This document shows, piece by piece, positions 12,623 through 25,135 of a stretch of DNA of 64,000 nucleotides (position 1 is its first letter; each line of letters starts with the position of its first letter). The stretch lies in assembly GCF_958295425.1 (NCBI RefSeq), contig NC_081154.1, forward strand, positions 16,716,364 to 16,780,363, read 5' to 3'. This stretch comes from Solea solea. Its lineage: Eukaryota > Chordata > Actinopteri > Pleuronectiformes > Soleidae. The notes beneath the pieces were generated by a model. That model saw only the letters and a list, made by a program, of their open reading frames with translations, searched no databases and was not told where the DNA came from. The position numbers and the translations under genes are program-made.

Positions 12623-14453
12623 CATCTCAGGGTCCCAGCTCCTTGAAAAAGAACTATATCCTGACGGAGTGTGCTTGTTTTCAATGATGACACATCATGG
12701 TCATTTTATGTCCTCATATAACATTTCACACACATATCACCCTTAAGTGTGGTTGTATAGGATACCGACACATGTCAAGGATACTATGCCGTCTGACTCA
12801 GCTGAAGAACTGATCCAAATTCTACAAAGGTCTGAGTTATTCCAACGGTAGACAGTATACGTGTCATCATTCTTTTGCACATGCATTTTGTTTTTTTTTA
12901 CTTTATTAAAAACACTTAAATAGCACAAATGGATCAGACAAGTACTCTATTATTGCCAACATATTTAATATGATGATTTGGCCTTCCTTGTTTTGCCACT
13001 TTTTTGGATCACCTTTTTGTTTTGAAGTGCAATTCTTTCCCTGTTTTTTCAAGAACAACCAGCACTTTGGTTTTTACCTGAGCCAAACACAAAAAAAGAG
13101 GTGTATTTGCATACATTAGGAAGAACAGTAAAGAAATGATAATAATAAGAAAGCCTTAGAGGGTTACTTGTGTTACTCAGCAAAATAAAATTCTTCAATT
13201 ACCTTCTGGCAGGGAGAGGTTGGACAGGCTGTTCTCTCTGCTAGAAACGACTGTTGGAAAAATACGTCTAAGGTAAAATAAAAATAAAATAAAAATACCT
13301 GCAAAAAAGTTCAGCCTCCATACTGCTGTTGATAAAAAAAAAGGAGCTTGGTGAGTACGGTGAAGTACAGCCTACGTGTTATACAGAAGATGCAAACTAG
13401 GGCCGGTTAAATATCTAATATCAATTATTTTGGCATATTATGATATTGCGAAGCATGAGAACTGAAAGATAAAGATTGTTTCCAACATCCACTGATGATT
13501 ATTTTCATTGATGATTAACTTCTTCATTATTGTCCATAAAATGCAGAAAACGTTCGGATGACTATCCTTGGCGACTACTTCTTGAGTTGACAATTTAGTA
13601 ATAAGTTATTCAATTCAGGATCAGTGTTTATTAATCACCACATTTACCTGGTCTGACTGTCTTTGCTGCTGCAACACTGCAAACTTTCCCTGTTGTGTCA
13701 GTGATTATCTTGTCTTGTCTTAAGTTCTGATTCATTTATCACAAGCATATCTTTCAGAAATGTACGCTTTATCTATTTAAAATAATATTATAAATGTCAG
13801 TAAAAAAACAGTCAAACATTATATTTTCCACAAATTTGCACTCATAAAAATAAATCAGCTCAAAAAACCACACACTGCTTGATCTTATCTTATTTATTAA
13901 TTGTTGCAGCTTTAAGGATAAAATAACGAGCACTTTAACAGCAGCATTTGTGGGCGTGGACTCCCATGTCAACATGTTCAGGATAGTTCAAGACTCATCA
14001 ATGAAAGTAAAGTCATATTACAGCTCATATACACACAGCTTTGGCAATAACTGACTGTGTTTATGTCAAGAGGTCAAAACACCAGAGCTCCGGCTTCAGT
14101 CTCTCAGTCCGCAGTCTGGTCCAGCTCACACAGACACACGCACACACACACACACACACACAGCTAATGGCACCGTGCTGTAGTTTAGAAAAGGCAGCCA
14201 TTGTTATGCTCATTGACTATGGATGAGCATCTGCTTAATGCGGCTGTGCGATGTGACGGCCATGCTCCTTCCCGTAGAGCGTCTCGCTGTGTCTCCCTAT
14301 GCACACACATTAACAGGCACAAGCACAGAGTCGTACTCTGCACCCACAACTGCTTCACAACGTCTGCTTCACAAATGCAACTTTAGCCATGACGACGACT
14401 CGTTGAGCAACTGGAAAAGAGTCACTATGGTGATAAGCTGTTTACACCATAGT

Positions 14454-14462
14454 TATATATAC

Positions 14463-14496
<34 letters not shown>
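14454..14496. repeat. (TA)n microsatellite
   Basis: About 20 TA units with one CG interruption near the start. Confidence 0.95.
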
Positions 14497-14501
<5 letters not shown>

Positions 14502-14643
14502 GTTGCGCTAGACTTTTTCGTTGTCTGTCATTTTGACTGACAGGGTCATAAAAATCCCGTCATAATCAATTTTTACCGGTCACTTTAAATGATAATAATG
14601 AGATGGAGAGCCTTTGTTCTTTCGCCACAGTTGTCTGCCATAT

Positions 14644-14902
14644 TTAAAGGTACAGTGCGTAAAACAATTATCACCTCACCTTTCTAAGTGTGTGGAAAAA
14701 TGTATATGTAGCCTTCAGTGAGCATCAAAACTCCTAATATGTTTAGTTTGTCCACTGTGGTCTACGGTAAAAACATGGTGGTTCAAAATAGTGGCCTCTA
14801 AAAGACACATTCTGGGGGTAATGAAAAACAACAATATATACAATCAAGGGATTGTGCACTTATATAAATAAATACGTTCAATTTTCCACAGTGGACCTTT
14901 AA
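14644..14902. repeat. Palindromic MITE of about 260 bp
   Basis: The left end TTAAAGGTACAGTG and the right end CACAGTGGACCTTTAA are inverted and both carry TTAA at the outer edge. The interior is non-coding. A TTAA duplication would suggest a piggyBac-like origin, but the class was not confirmed. Confidence 0.6.
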
Positions 14903-14916
14903 CATCATCTGGGATT

Positions 14917-15132
14917 TTGCACCTGTGGGATCAGCTGAAGACACGCAGCACTTCCGCCCTGCCAGTAACAAACAGAATTGATTTTTTTTTTAAGGATTTA
15001 TTACTTGGCATTAAATCCCTTAATGGAGCAGGCCTACAATATATTAATGATATGAAAATGCCACATAACCCTTTAAGACCTCTGAGATCAATGGGAAGTG
15101 GTCTGTCAGTGATTTATAAAGTAAAATCCTAA
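14917..15132 (+). pseudogene. Probable LINE C-terminal fragment
   Basis: The frame contains FKDLLLGIKSLNGAGLQYIND followed by NPLRPLRS. This fits the pattern near the end of L2-type reverse transcriptases, where a FK..LL.YK.LNG..P.Y..D segment is followed by RPLRS. Compare KTLVLAFHATNGSGPAYIQD in the better preserved copy at 33.8 kb. It is short and diverged. Confidence 0.5.
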
Positions 15133-16686
15133 GACCGTATGTCAAAAAGTGAACGTAGTCCTCTGGTTCTGAGTAACAAATAGAACTCCGTGTGAATGGA
15201 AGTCTATGGGAAAATGTAGTTCTATTTCACATATTCTGTTAGTTTTGATATTATTGATAATGTAAAGCACCTCTCATCGGTGTATTGAAATATGAAGGTG
15301 TGTTGTGCCATCCTGGATACCCATATACACAGAAGTGGTTTTGAGGATTACTTACACTTAAAGCTACACAAGAACACTGTATTTTATTGATCGATTCTTG
15401 ACTGAAACTGGAAATAAATTAAAAAATGAATTATACTGCAATGTGTAGTGAAATTGATCATTAATTGGTTAAATAACTTAAATAAATAACTACAAAAGTT
15501 ATTTATTGTTGGCCTGGAAGAGTTTCTTATTCTTGGGGTGAAAAAAAGATTAAGGACACTGTTTGTTGAGCTCTTCCTCAATCTTTCATAAAAATGTAAA
15601 AAATTCATTTATTGTATTATTTATTTTGGTTTGCTCGGATCTTGCCCATTTAATTAAAAAATTAGCCTTGCTCACCTTACAGAATCGGCGCTGTTGTATT
15701 ATAATTTCCGAAGATGTAACGACCTTCATTCTACCAAGGAAGTGCAGCCGAAGTGAAAATTAGTCTAATCCATTTCCAAAGAACAATTTGATGACAGATG
15801 ATGGGGAGAAGCAAAACTGATTTCCCTTTGCGAGTGAATCCATCATTAAGCAGCATTATGTCTGCATGAAGAATGGTCTGAGATCTATTTGTCCCCCCCG
15901 CCCGCCATTTGTATCAGTTAATTTTATCTAAAGCAAGACGGAGAGTTACGTAATCAAATTTCTGTTTTTCTGCTGCTCATTGTCGTGTGACGGTAGCTGT
16001 GGACATTCTCAGATGTGCAATTTACAGTAGATCCATCTCTGCGGATACAACAATAAAGTCATTATTCCAGGGGAGAGAACGGTGAAGGCTGTGATTTCAC
16101 AAGAGCGGAGTACGTGAGGAACTTCATTCAAAGTGCAGCTTCTCGTCCAACCACAAGCCAAGGTGTTTATTAAGATGGTCCAATTTCAATTTGCCCGGCT
16201 AACGGCAAACTTCAGCGTACAAGTCATGTAAGGGTGTAGTCGACTCCCACTTCATAGAGGCGTGGCCAACGGACATAGATGAAAATGCCACTGTACGCGA
16301 TTCAAAAGACCGACAACCAATCAGATGTATGCAGAGCGACGGAAAACGTGTTGACAAACGTGCTTGTTGTAGTTTTCTAGGAGCAATGGATATCTAGTAA
16401 TGGCGTCTAACAACCTGTGGTGACTCTGTGGAGCAAGTCACTTGAAATGGAAGCACCAGTCAAATTGAAAGATGCTTCTCTGCCATCATTGCATTAAACA
16501 TGTTATTGGTTCCATTCCTTTGGAGATTCTGAAGTGTTCACCCGAGCTAGGGGAAACACAGCATATAAGCCCATGCAGCGCTTGTCTTTTATCAGAGTTC
16601 ATTAATAATCAGAGCAAGGAGAATTCTGTCTCTTCTATGACTTAAACAGTGTAGCTTCAGCGCCACTGACACAAATCGTCGACACA

Positions 16687-16884
16687 AATTGACTTTTAAT
16701 GATTTCTTTGTTATCCAGAGCAAAGAAATGAAGAAAATATTCACATTTAAGAAGCTTAAACAATTGAAAATCTTGTTTTAATCATGAATAAAGCTTCAAA
16801 CCGATTCATCGATTATCAAAATAGTTGTCGATTAATTTAGTAATCGATTAATAATCGATTCATCAATTAATCGTTACAGCTCTA
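16687..16884. repeat. Half of the hAT-like MITE family (inverted relative to 61049-61409)
   Basis: Phrases such as GTTATCCAGAGCAAAGAAAT, ATTCACATTTAAGAAG, AAATCTTGTTTTAATCATGA and ATCGATTAATAATCGATT, ending GTTACAGCTCTA, match the left half of the 61 kb element on the opposite strand. Only one terminus is preserved. Confidence 0.8.
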
Positions 16885-16904
16885 CAACCATCCCTTTTAT
16901 CTGG

Positions 16905-17100
16905 GCTTGGGACCGGCACAAGGATGTGCCCCCCCCCCTTGTGGCTGGGGTCAATTTAGAGTGTCCAATTAACAATGAGCAATAGGGATTGGGTAACTTG
17001 CCCAGGGGTACCCCAGCCTTTCATCTGGCAGGGACTCAAACAAACAACCTTTCAGTCACAAGTCCTCTTTCTGCTTGGCTATGGCTTACCCTGTAAAGCT
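16905..17100 (-). repeat. SINE-like repeat
   Basis: The plus strand has GTCAATTTAGAGTGTCCAAT, AACTTGCCCAGGGGTACCCC and GGGACTCAAACAAACAACCT; the last is a reverse degenerate B box. It abuts the hAT-like MITE piece ending at 16884. Confidence 0.55.
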
Positions 17101-18267
17101 GATGCAAACAGGTGTAACACAACTCACCGACCAACACGGACCCATCACCCATCAATATATTACTGTAACCACATGTATATCTCTAATGCCAACAAATGGC
17201 TTATCCATCAGTTTCATAGGCTTATTACAAAGCAATAAGGGATTATTTGTATGTTAATTAATCATTGAAATTACACAATTGTGATAACCCACTAGGCATT
17301 ACATTATAGACACACAGAGAAAAGCTGATGCAGCATATTTTGTGTATGAAACATAAAAAGAAATCTGTATTCAAGGACACAGTGAAGGACACTTTTTTCA
17401 AAGCATTTATTATCAGTTGCAGTATGAATTTGAAGTCTGCCTTTATATTAGCAATAATACATGTGTCCCCTGATGTCAGCATCCCTGCATTCCAAGATAT
17501 TTGTTTTACGTTTTAATAAATCAGTTCATGATGAAAGAAAGTCAAAAGTAGTCCAACATTTTTATGTGATTACATTTGCTCAGTGCAAACACTGCACCGT
17601 AGGTTAGAAAGAGTTCAAACTGTACAGTAGTAAACTCATATGCATTCAAATCAACACATATTCAGAACAAGGGATGAAAAAATATGGTGCAGCAGCTGAA
17701 GTTTTGGTCTAATTCAGTTTGCATGGCTGCCACATTGTGTATGCAGTATACAGTGATATCAATAGTGAATTCAAAATTGTCCTTTGATTGTGAAAAACAC
17801 TGGATTCTTGATTTCATACAGAGGTAGACAGAAGCAGGTTTCTTGTTTCTAGCAGCTAACCCCATGGACTTTGTACACTAGCTGGTATATAAGCTAGCTT
17901 AAGTTTTGTATATTGGCAAAAAAGAAAAGAAAAGAAGATGAAATAAAGGGGCCAAAGTCACACATAATGCCCACAAAGTGTACATGACTGTGAAAAAGCA
18001 AAGAAATGTATTTTTCTTGCGTTGCAGTAGCTATCCAAGGAAACTTTTACGCTGTAAAAGCTTTGGGGATGAACGCTAACTGAACATGGGAAAGCAAAAA
18101 GCATGAATAATCAATGTTTAAATTGAATTAATTGAACCATTTTATTAATATGGATGCTGGGGCATTATATGTTGGAGGATGTTGTCTGTACTACTTTTCA
18201 GTTGATAGAATTTAGTCGTAGAAAGTGACAGTTAAATCAGCTGTGCAGGGAGTTCAGGTTGCTGAGG

Positions 18268-18486
18268 TCATCTGGTTTTTACTGAGTGATAGAGTAGGGT
18301 ATCATCTTCAGAGAGGTGGTATGATATACAACCAGATGTGCTAATTATTTGACCTAATGGAAGCATGTAAGGTGAGAACAGAATAGGACCAATGACTGAA
18401 CCTTGTGGAACACCACAGCAGTGAAGCAGATTACCCAGTGAGAACAATGTTGGCCATGAAGGACACAAACCACTCAAAGGTTTCAT
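18268..18486 (-). pseudogene. Decayed L2-type LINE reverse transcriptase fragment
   Basis: The frame carries [21 protein letters not shown] (motif B region) and the remains of the catalytic box as [12 protein letters not shown], where a functional copy has YADDTQLY. The surrounding sequence has lost the upstream and downstream domains. Opposite in strand to the LINE at 32.8-34.2 kb and clearly older, given its substitutions. Confidence 0.75.
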
Positions 18487-18604
18487 TTTGAGATCTCATG
18501 TATCTCATGTACAACTGGCAGGAGGTACTGGTGTGTCATGCCTGGGTAACACTGCATAAGGAGGTGACCTAAAAGGCTGCAGTGTCTAGAATCAAACTCT
18601 AGTC

Positions 18605-18860
18605 CAGTGTTTCCCAAACATTCTATATGGGGACCCACTTTTTAAAGACAGCAAACTGTTGGGACCTAAATCATTATATAAATCCCAACAGGGGCAAATT
18701 TGTGCATAATATAGCATTTGATAAACCAATTAAAGCTTAATTTTAGGCATGTCATTTAAAAAAAAAAGGTGGGAAAACGCTGCAAATTTGTTTGAGGACC
18801 CCAAAAACTCTCCCATGACCCATTTGGGGTCCACAGCAGAAGAGTTGTTTCCCCAGGTCT
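18605..18860. repeat. hAT-like MITE, degenerate
   Basis: The segment runs from CCAGTGTTTCCCAAACATTC to GGGGTCCACAGCAGAAGAG and contains GGGGACCCACTTTTT and GAGGACCCCAAAAACTC, inverted phrases seen in hAT-derived repeats (the 'dismissed bracket' type, in which GGGTCC/GGACCC occurs near both ends). Terminal duplications could not be made out. Confidence 0.45.
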
Positions 18861-21321
18861 CTACTTTTACATGTCAACATTGCAATAGAAAAACAAATGT
18901 TTGCTTACTTTGGATGTAAATTCAGAATATCTGGGGGGGAAAAAAAACACACACACCAAAAACAGCATAGATGCTCTTCCTATAGTAGATGGAGGGAATG
19001 TGGGATTGTTGTGGTGGAAAATAGGAGGAGAAGCAAAACATGGGATGCACATTTTATCATTTTTATCATGGCTATTCATATCATATACAATACATTTAAA
19101 AAGCAGTAGGAGACAACTTTTTTTGGCTTATCATAATGTTAAAACTTTGTTGCACAGTGCAATGGGGATAGAAAAATGCCCTGTGCGTTTATATTGATCA
19201 CCTGTACGGACGGCCCCATATCATACTGTTCACAAAGGTAAAGGGAAACAATTTTACGTGATAAGAAAATCCCATATATCCCTGCATGAGGACACAGCGT
19301 CATGCATGTTCACCACTGCAGTCCTTTTTTACCAGAGCATGCTTCCTCACTCTCTCTCATGTGGGTGTGGCTTAACACAGCCAAAGCAGAGGTGGGTCAA
19401 CTAAAACCATCCTCCTCCCGGTTCAGGTGTGGTGTAAAAAATGTAAACCTTCAAACCTCCTGTAGCACTGAGACCACGGTTTGGCATCTTAACTAAGTGA
19501 AGTGTGCTGTATATGAATGTTTGTTTATCTTGTAATATTGACATACATTTCCTAATCATGATGCAACATCATTTTAAGCTTTTACAGCCTCAATTTCACA
19601 GTTCTTCTCTTGGCACCGCGGTGGGGTTTTTGTTGAAAATCAGTATATGACTCAGAGAAAATGCATAAACTGGAATCTCTTTTGCACCGTAAGTGTGTTT
19701 GCAGGCCAGATACACCTGCAAAACGCACAGGAAGTACACCAGATGTCAAAATGATTGTGAGCCAGCACTTTGACATGAACCTGACTCATACCATGGGTTT
19801 CGAAATGAAAAAAAGACTAAAGGCAGCATCTCTTGACCCTTGGGGGGCGCCTCGCTACTACCTGCACCACTACAACTACTCTGCATTCAGTTCCCTTTTG
19901 GTTGAATGTTTGCAACTTCAGCACCAGCAGCAACTCCTACGAATAAAACACAATCCAATAAAGGTAATAAAACGTTTCAATATCACTTGTGAGTGTCAGA
20001 GTTGGGGAGATTTGTTCAGGTCCTCTGTCACATGCTTGTGCTCATCTGATGAGAGGAACTGAGCAAAGAGCGCTGCAATCCCAAAATGTGAATATTTGAA
20101 TAACCTGAGGATGAAACGTGACCATGGTTTGAATTACGGCGCAGAGAGGGGGAGCTCGGCTCTCCTGAATAGGACACAAGCTGCTCTGGAAGTCTACTTA
20201 GAGACACCGAGAGGGAGCTCAGTCTGAAACATCGTCCATTTTTGTGTCACAGGTTACAGACTTTGATTTTCTATACAATGAGGTTCCTGAAATAAATAAC
20301 GGAATAAAAGTCAAATATATCAGCGTGTGTTTATTTGCTCATTACATACAATTTCCATGTGTGCGTGCATGTGACCCCAAATGTCACTTAACACTGAACA
20401 TGACAATAAAACTACTTTAAATGCTGAGTTTTACGCTGACGACATGTGTTGCTAATCTTAAAGATGCAGTGTGTCATTTTTGGTGATTTCTGTTGCTGTT
20501 GACGTTATTATGCTTCTGTGTGGTCTTCCTGCTGCGTCCGTCGTCTGAAAATACTATCAAACCTGACTGAGGTTGCTTTCATACCGGGATTTTGTCCCAT
20601 TCAGGGAGTAATATGTTGCAATGCTGCACTTAAAAACCTACGTTTGATTAGTTTTCACACTGCAGTCCAGACTGGTCAGAATTTTGAGGGACATGTGTCT
20701 TTTTCTGTTCTCTGGATGATGATACACCAGTGCTCAGTATATGAACATTTCCAATTTGAGTGAAGAAAACAAGAAAACGCCGAGAAAACAATGTAATAAA
20801 TCTCAGGAACTGATCAGCGAAATCAGCATTGGGTTTGAATGTTTGAATGTAAAAAAAAAAAAATCTATGTTGATGTTAATGAATGGTGATTTGATGGAAA
20901 TGTTTTGCCAGTCATCACTTAAGGTCAGTTGTATTGATGACTTTGACTTTGGTGCCTGATTAACTGAAAGCTATTGGCGGAGATAATAATGATAATAATA
21001 ATAAACGCTCTGATGTGACTCCATGAACAGAAGTGAAAGAAACGAGCACAAGGGCAGAAGTGTTAGAAGTCAGCAGGGGGGCACAGATGGTGATCAGATC
21101 AAATCTGACTCACAGTATGAGCGGATGGATGGCTTTATTGGCGTTGTCCTCCTTCTTTCTTGCGGAAACGGACAAACCTGTAGAGCGCCTGAAAGTAAAT
21201 ATAAATACTGGAGAGAGTTTGCAAAAAAAATGAATCAATAGATCGCAGTAATCCTTATTTACACACAAATGCCCTTAAAGCCTGATTCATTTTTAAAAGT
21301 TCATTTAAGTCTGAGAGGAAG
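18861..21321. other. Region downstream of kcnj3, including its 3' UTR
   Basis: The kcnj3 3' UTR must begin at 21321 and run toward lower coordinates. A minus-strand AATAAA (TTTATT on plus at 21134-21139) lies about 185 bp after the stop and is a possible poly(A) signal; others lie farther on. No other gene is seen. A dispersed repeat piece is at 20231. Confidence 0.5.
20231..20295 (-). repeat. Interspersed repeat piece matching 58535-58625 on the other strand
   Basis: CCATTTTTGTGTCACAGGTT, ACAGACTTTGATTTTCT and TGAGGTTCCTGAAATAAATA are the reverse complement of text at 58540-58610. Both are short pieces of one dispersed family. Confidence 0.75.
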
Positions 21322-21986
21322 TCAACGATCAGCATTCATTCTGCGCAGTTTCGGGGGCAGGTTGTCCTCGGGTCGACTCCCTACAAGCGGGATCTGGATG
21401 AGTGTTGTTTTCACAGCAGTGACGGCCGCTGGGAGTCTGTGCTTCTCCACCTCCACCTCCTCTGCGTTTCCATCCAAGGACAACAGCTGGACATGCTCCT
21501 CTGCATACCCTTGCCTCACTATCGGGATGGAGCTGGACCGTAACCTCTGAATACTCAGCGGCAGGTCTCCGGTGCTGGAGGCCTTCCCTCCCGGCAAGGC
21601 CACACCTGTCTTCGACCCCCTCCACAAGTTCTCCTTCGTTGAGCTCATGCGCTGAAGTTTGCTGGGCAGCCTGGAGGCATGGTGGTCCTCCACGTGGTCT
21701 GCGTAGTCTGCTGACAGGAGCCTTTCCCTGCGGCCCCCGCGGGCACCGTTACCCAGCAGAGGAGAGGTGGGGGTAGGAGCGACGGGCAGAGGATTGGGCG
21801 AGGTCAGCGAGGACGTCTCCTCCTGTTCTTTGACGCTGTAAGGCGGAGTAGGGACCTCAAAGGTGTTGTGGAACTGGGAGTAGTCCACGCGGAAGAAACC
21901 CTCTTCCAGCGACATGACGGGGAGGAAGCGATGACCCCACAAGACTTCGTCCTCAGTGTAGGACGTCCTCGCCTGGCACGTCATAC
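21322..21986 (-). CDS. kcnj3: kcnj3 coding exon 3: GIRK1 cytoplasmic domain end and long C-terminal tail
   Basis: The exon encodes residues 297-516 and the stop codon. It opens [20 protein letters not shown] after a CATCCAAG acceptor and carries the last conserved Kir segments, [19 protein letters not shown] and [10 protein letters not shown]. The tail is specific to GIRK1. It holds repeated basic and hydrophobic motifs: [22 protein letters not shown] and, at the very end, [12 protein letters not shown]. The human tail has the same style of repeated LPxKLQ/LPxKLR units. In mammals this tail influences gating and trafficking; here that is inferred from homology. The middle of the tail is rich in Pro, Ser and Gly and is less conserved. 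Confidence 0.96.
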
Positions 21987-22777
21987 CTTGGATGGAGAGA
22001 CGAGACATGAGTGTAAAGTTTCTAAATAATAAGCTTAAAAATTAAATTTTTTAAAAACTTAAATTATTTATTTTGGCTTTTTAATGTTCAATTAAGACAG
22101 AGATAAATATCAACACATTTGACCATAATAAGGTTTAAAATGAACACACACTGAGTTTTATTGTATAATTCATTGTGGCATCAATGTATTGATCAATATT
22201 TCCTTTCCTTTATGAACTAAATGCTTCAATATCAGCGCTCCAGCAGCCTTTAAATCCAGGAAAAGACGTGACAGATGCCGTGTCACAATAGAGTGATCTC
22301 TTGTCTCATGTCATGAGATTACTGATATGATATTGCTCTGCCGTTGTCTTAAGGAATATCTCAAATAGAGACAAGGAAATGACAAAAGACAGACACAGAT
22401 ATTACAGACAAATCTGTAGAAATTGGGCTTTTACATTCAATAAAAAAAGGGACAAACTGGCAGACAGGAAGCAGCAGCACTGAAATCCTTTCAGGGGGAA
22501 AAAAGAGGGAAGAGGGAGACTGACAGATAAGAGTTTCTGTTAAATATTTAAAGATTAAAGAATTTTATTTTAAAATTTAAAGAATGATTTTTTTTCATAT
22601 TAGTAGGAAAAGCTCTATGCCTTAGGCTGTGTCAGGATGAATACATATATACATCTATATAGATGTATATACATCAATATACAGTATATATAGATGTATA
22701 CGTATATATATATATATATCTATATATATATATGTATATATACATATTGTATGTATATGTGCATAGGATTTGCTAAC
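21987..22777 (-). other. kcnj3: kcnj3 intron 2
   Basis: Intron of 791 bp between exons 2 and 3, with GT-AG ends. It contains AT-rich sequence and, from about 22641 to 22760, an imperfect TA/TATG-rich microsatellite. That tract is contiguous with the exon 2 donor region. No coding or RNA gene is seen inside. Confidence 0.9.
22641..22760. repeat. TA/TATG-rich microsatellite in kcnj3 intron 2
   Basis: Imperfect TA, ACATATA and AGATGTATA units, ending about 18 bp from the exon 2 donor. Confidence 0.9.
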
Positions 22778-22994
22778 CAGTGGTTTCCACAATGCCCTCA
22801 AGGATGACGACGATCTCAAACTGCTCGTTCATGAGAGAGCGCTGCGACAGATCGAAGAACGGGCTCTTGTTGTTGATCTCGTGACAGATGGTTAGAGGCG
22901 ACACCAGGAAGAGCTGGTCCGCCCCCGTCCCGAAACCCACATCCAGTTCACACTGGTCCAGTGGCAGGAACTCGCCCTCCGGTGTCTGACGGGA
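22778..22994 (-). CDS. kcnj3: kcnj3 coding exon 2: GIRK1 cytoplasmic domain, middle part
   Basis: The exon encodes residues 224-296, part of the cytoplasmic immunoglobulin-like beta-sandwich that binds G-beta-gamma and lines the inner pore. It starts [14 protein letters not shown] directly after a TTTCCAG acceptor, as in mammalian GIRK1, and ends EGIVETTG at an ACTG/GTTAGC donor (phase 1). The motif [20 protein letters not shown] is typical of the Kir family. A (TA)-rich tract begins within about 20 bp of the donor on the intron side. Confidence 0.96.
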
Positions 22995-23204
22995 CTGGAA
23001 ACACAATTAAGATTCAAATGTAAAATGTATGGTTTTTAATGACAAGTGATGACGATTCCTTTAACTGCACCACAGTTGAGTCGGAGCACAGAGTTTAGGG
23101 CACAGTCAAAGTCTGTGATCTTAAGAATATGCTTTTTTTTTCTTTTCTTTTAAATGGACGTAATAATCCACGTTTTTAGCTTTTGGGAACACAGGAGCTG
23201 CTGG

Positions 23205-23435
23205 TCTACTGCTGCTGTGCTTGGTGCAGTTGTGAAACAAAGAATCGCAAACACCAAAGTCACAACATATCACATCAGAACTTTGTGATGGAAGCTGCAG
23301 CGGCTCAACAACTCCAGTGTGCCAGGATGTAAAATTGCTGCTTTTCTCAATGGACTTTCTATAGCGCGGGGAGTAAAAGGTAAACAAAGCAAAACAAACT
23401 TTAGTTTCCAGATGGAAGAGGCTGTCTAACGGTAA
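23205..23435. repeat. Foldback repeat family, copy 2 (half)
   Basis: This copy has GGCTCAACAACTCCAGTGTG, GATGTAAAATTGCTGCTTTT and CAATGGACTTTCTATAGCGC, matching the right half of the copies at 9.8 and 25.0 kb. The left half is poorly preserved. It lies in kcnj3 intron 1. Confidence 0.65.
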
Positions 23436-24774
23436 GATAAAGTGGCAAACCTACTCTAGAGATAACAACGACTTAAGCTGGCATTCATTTTTTATTGGAT
23501 AAGCGTTTCATAAAGCGGTCTGTTGTCCCTGGCAGCCATGGCAGTGTGTCTCAAACTGATTCTTTGTGTGAGGGTTACCTCATACAACCACACGCCAATA
23601 TAAATATAAAAATATACCTTTTAAATGAGATGATCACATTTAAAATGTGGTTAATCTTAATGCGAAAAATAAGACTGATAACAAAGGTTGCTCTGATTGG
23701 ACTGGAATTCAGGAAGTCAAATATTTCAATGCTATTTAAATTCAAATATAAAACTGATACTGATATCTTCCATGTGGCTTCGGGGATTCGGGGATTCTAT
23801 GACCCAGAGGATGGCTGGTGTGCAGAGGACAAGACCCACTTCACTGTCCAGTAGGATGAGAGTTTGCTCTGTTATCTATTAGAGGATTAGGATTATTTGC
23901 AGTTTGCACCGTCAGATGATGGAAATGTATTAAAGCACACACACTGACACCCACTAAGGAAAATCTGGACATACAGTATTTTTTTTTTTTCATATAGTGA
24001 TAGATAGTGGAACAATACACACCCAGTGGAGGAACAGCTTCTTATCAGCTGTCAATGAAAAGCTCTCTTAAAAAAACTTGATGTTTCACATCGTTTTCAG
24101 TTCCTTGGAAGAAATATTCTCTGAAACTAAGAAAAACAACAAATAGTATATAGTAATAGTATTAAGATGGTCTACTGCTTGCCTGCAGACTTGTTAACCA
24201 CCCCCACTTACCCAATCTCCTCCGAGAGAATGAAATGAAAGCATTAGCCCTGACATGACATTCAAAATGTTCTTTTCTTTACAGAATGTACAAATGTGAT
24301 GTTTGCATAATGTTGGCTTAGCATCACTAAGATTGATATTATTAGGCGTGTTCATCTCCTTGTTGCGAGAACATTGAGGTACTTAAAAACTCTGGCCTGC
24401 CCCCAATAACAAGTGTCATTAGATTATGGACACTCGTACTCCCTCTTGAGAAGCCCAGTGAAGAGGAGAAGCGCTGTAATCAAGTAAAGTAGCTGTTAAC
24501 TTAAAAGATGGAATTAGGAGGGGAGGCTCAAGGAAGTGGAAAAAGGGAAAGTTAGAGCTCATATAAAACGCTCTTGTCGTGTCAAATGCAAGTCTCTTGC
24601 TCCAGTTGTTACGTCAAGAATGATTTACACAGGAACATGTGTTTGTTATCCCCCAGGAGGCGAAAACCCATTAAAATCCACTGAGTACTGGCGGAAAAGG
24701 CTGGAAAAGAAGGAAATTTAACAGGTAGTTTTCTGAATTTCAGCAATGAAGTCTGCAGTGTCTTAAAAACCGTT

Positions 24775-25135
24775 TCCTCTGCCCCGATAGATGGCCTTTC
24801 TGCCCGCAAAATGAAGTCTGTAAACCGCTCTCGTCTGCACCAAATTCCATAGAAAAACATATCGATTTCACATCACAGTGCACAGGAGGGGCTGATGCAC
24901 TGCCGTCTACACCAGTAACTTCAAAAGTGTTATTTTGTAACTTTGGTGACTGAAGTCCTTCATTTGGATTTAGCAAAGTGACAGAAAGTGACCACACGAG
25001 GCAGCATCAGTATCAGCAGGTCCTGTGTCCCCTGCAAGCTAAAAATGCTGATTTTCTCTGTGGACTTTGGTGCTTGAGTGTGAGCAGTTAACAAACTTCA
25101 GTTTACAGTTGTAGAAGACTGTGTAAGTCCAGATA
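24775..25135. repeat. Foldback repeat family, copy 3
   Basis: CACCAAATTCCATAGAAAAAC near 24839 pairs with TTTTCTCTGTGGACTTTGGTG near 25054 in inverted orientation. The arms flank an interior of about 190 bp. It lies in kcnj3 intron 1. Confidence 0.7.

Larger units (their letters stand above)
11520..14640. other. Intergenic, no gene recognised
   Basis: AT-rich sequence with the SINE scrap at 12420, the 9 bp tandem repeat at 12546, hAT-MITE-like text at about 13410-13600, and CA and TA microsatellites at 14140 and 14454. No coding exon is supported. Confidence 0.6.
15140..18260. other. Intergenic, no gene recognised
   Basis: AT-rich sequence; the hAT-MITE half at 16687 and SINE-like repeat at 16905 are the only assigned parts. 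A moderately GC-rich stretch at 16200-16450 carries no open frame of note. Confidence 0.6.

Noticed and set aside
12383..12746. Ser-rich or Glu/Asp-rich low-complexity proteins on both strands
   Set aside because: They come from a 9 bp tandem repeat whose period keeps every frame open.
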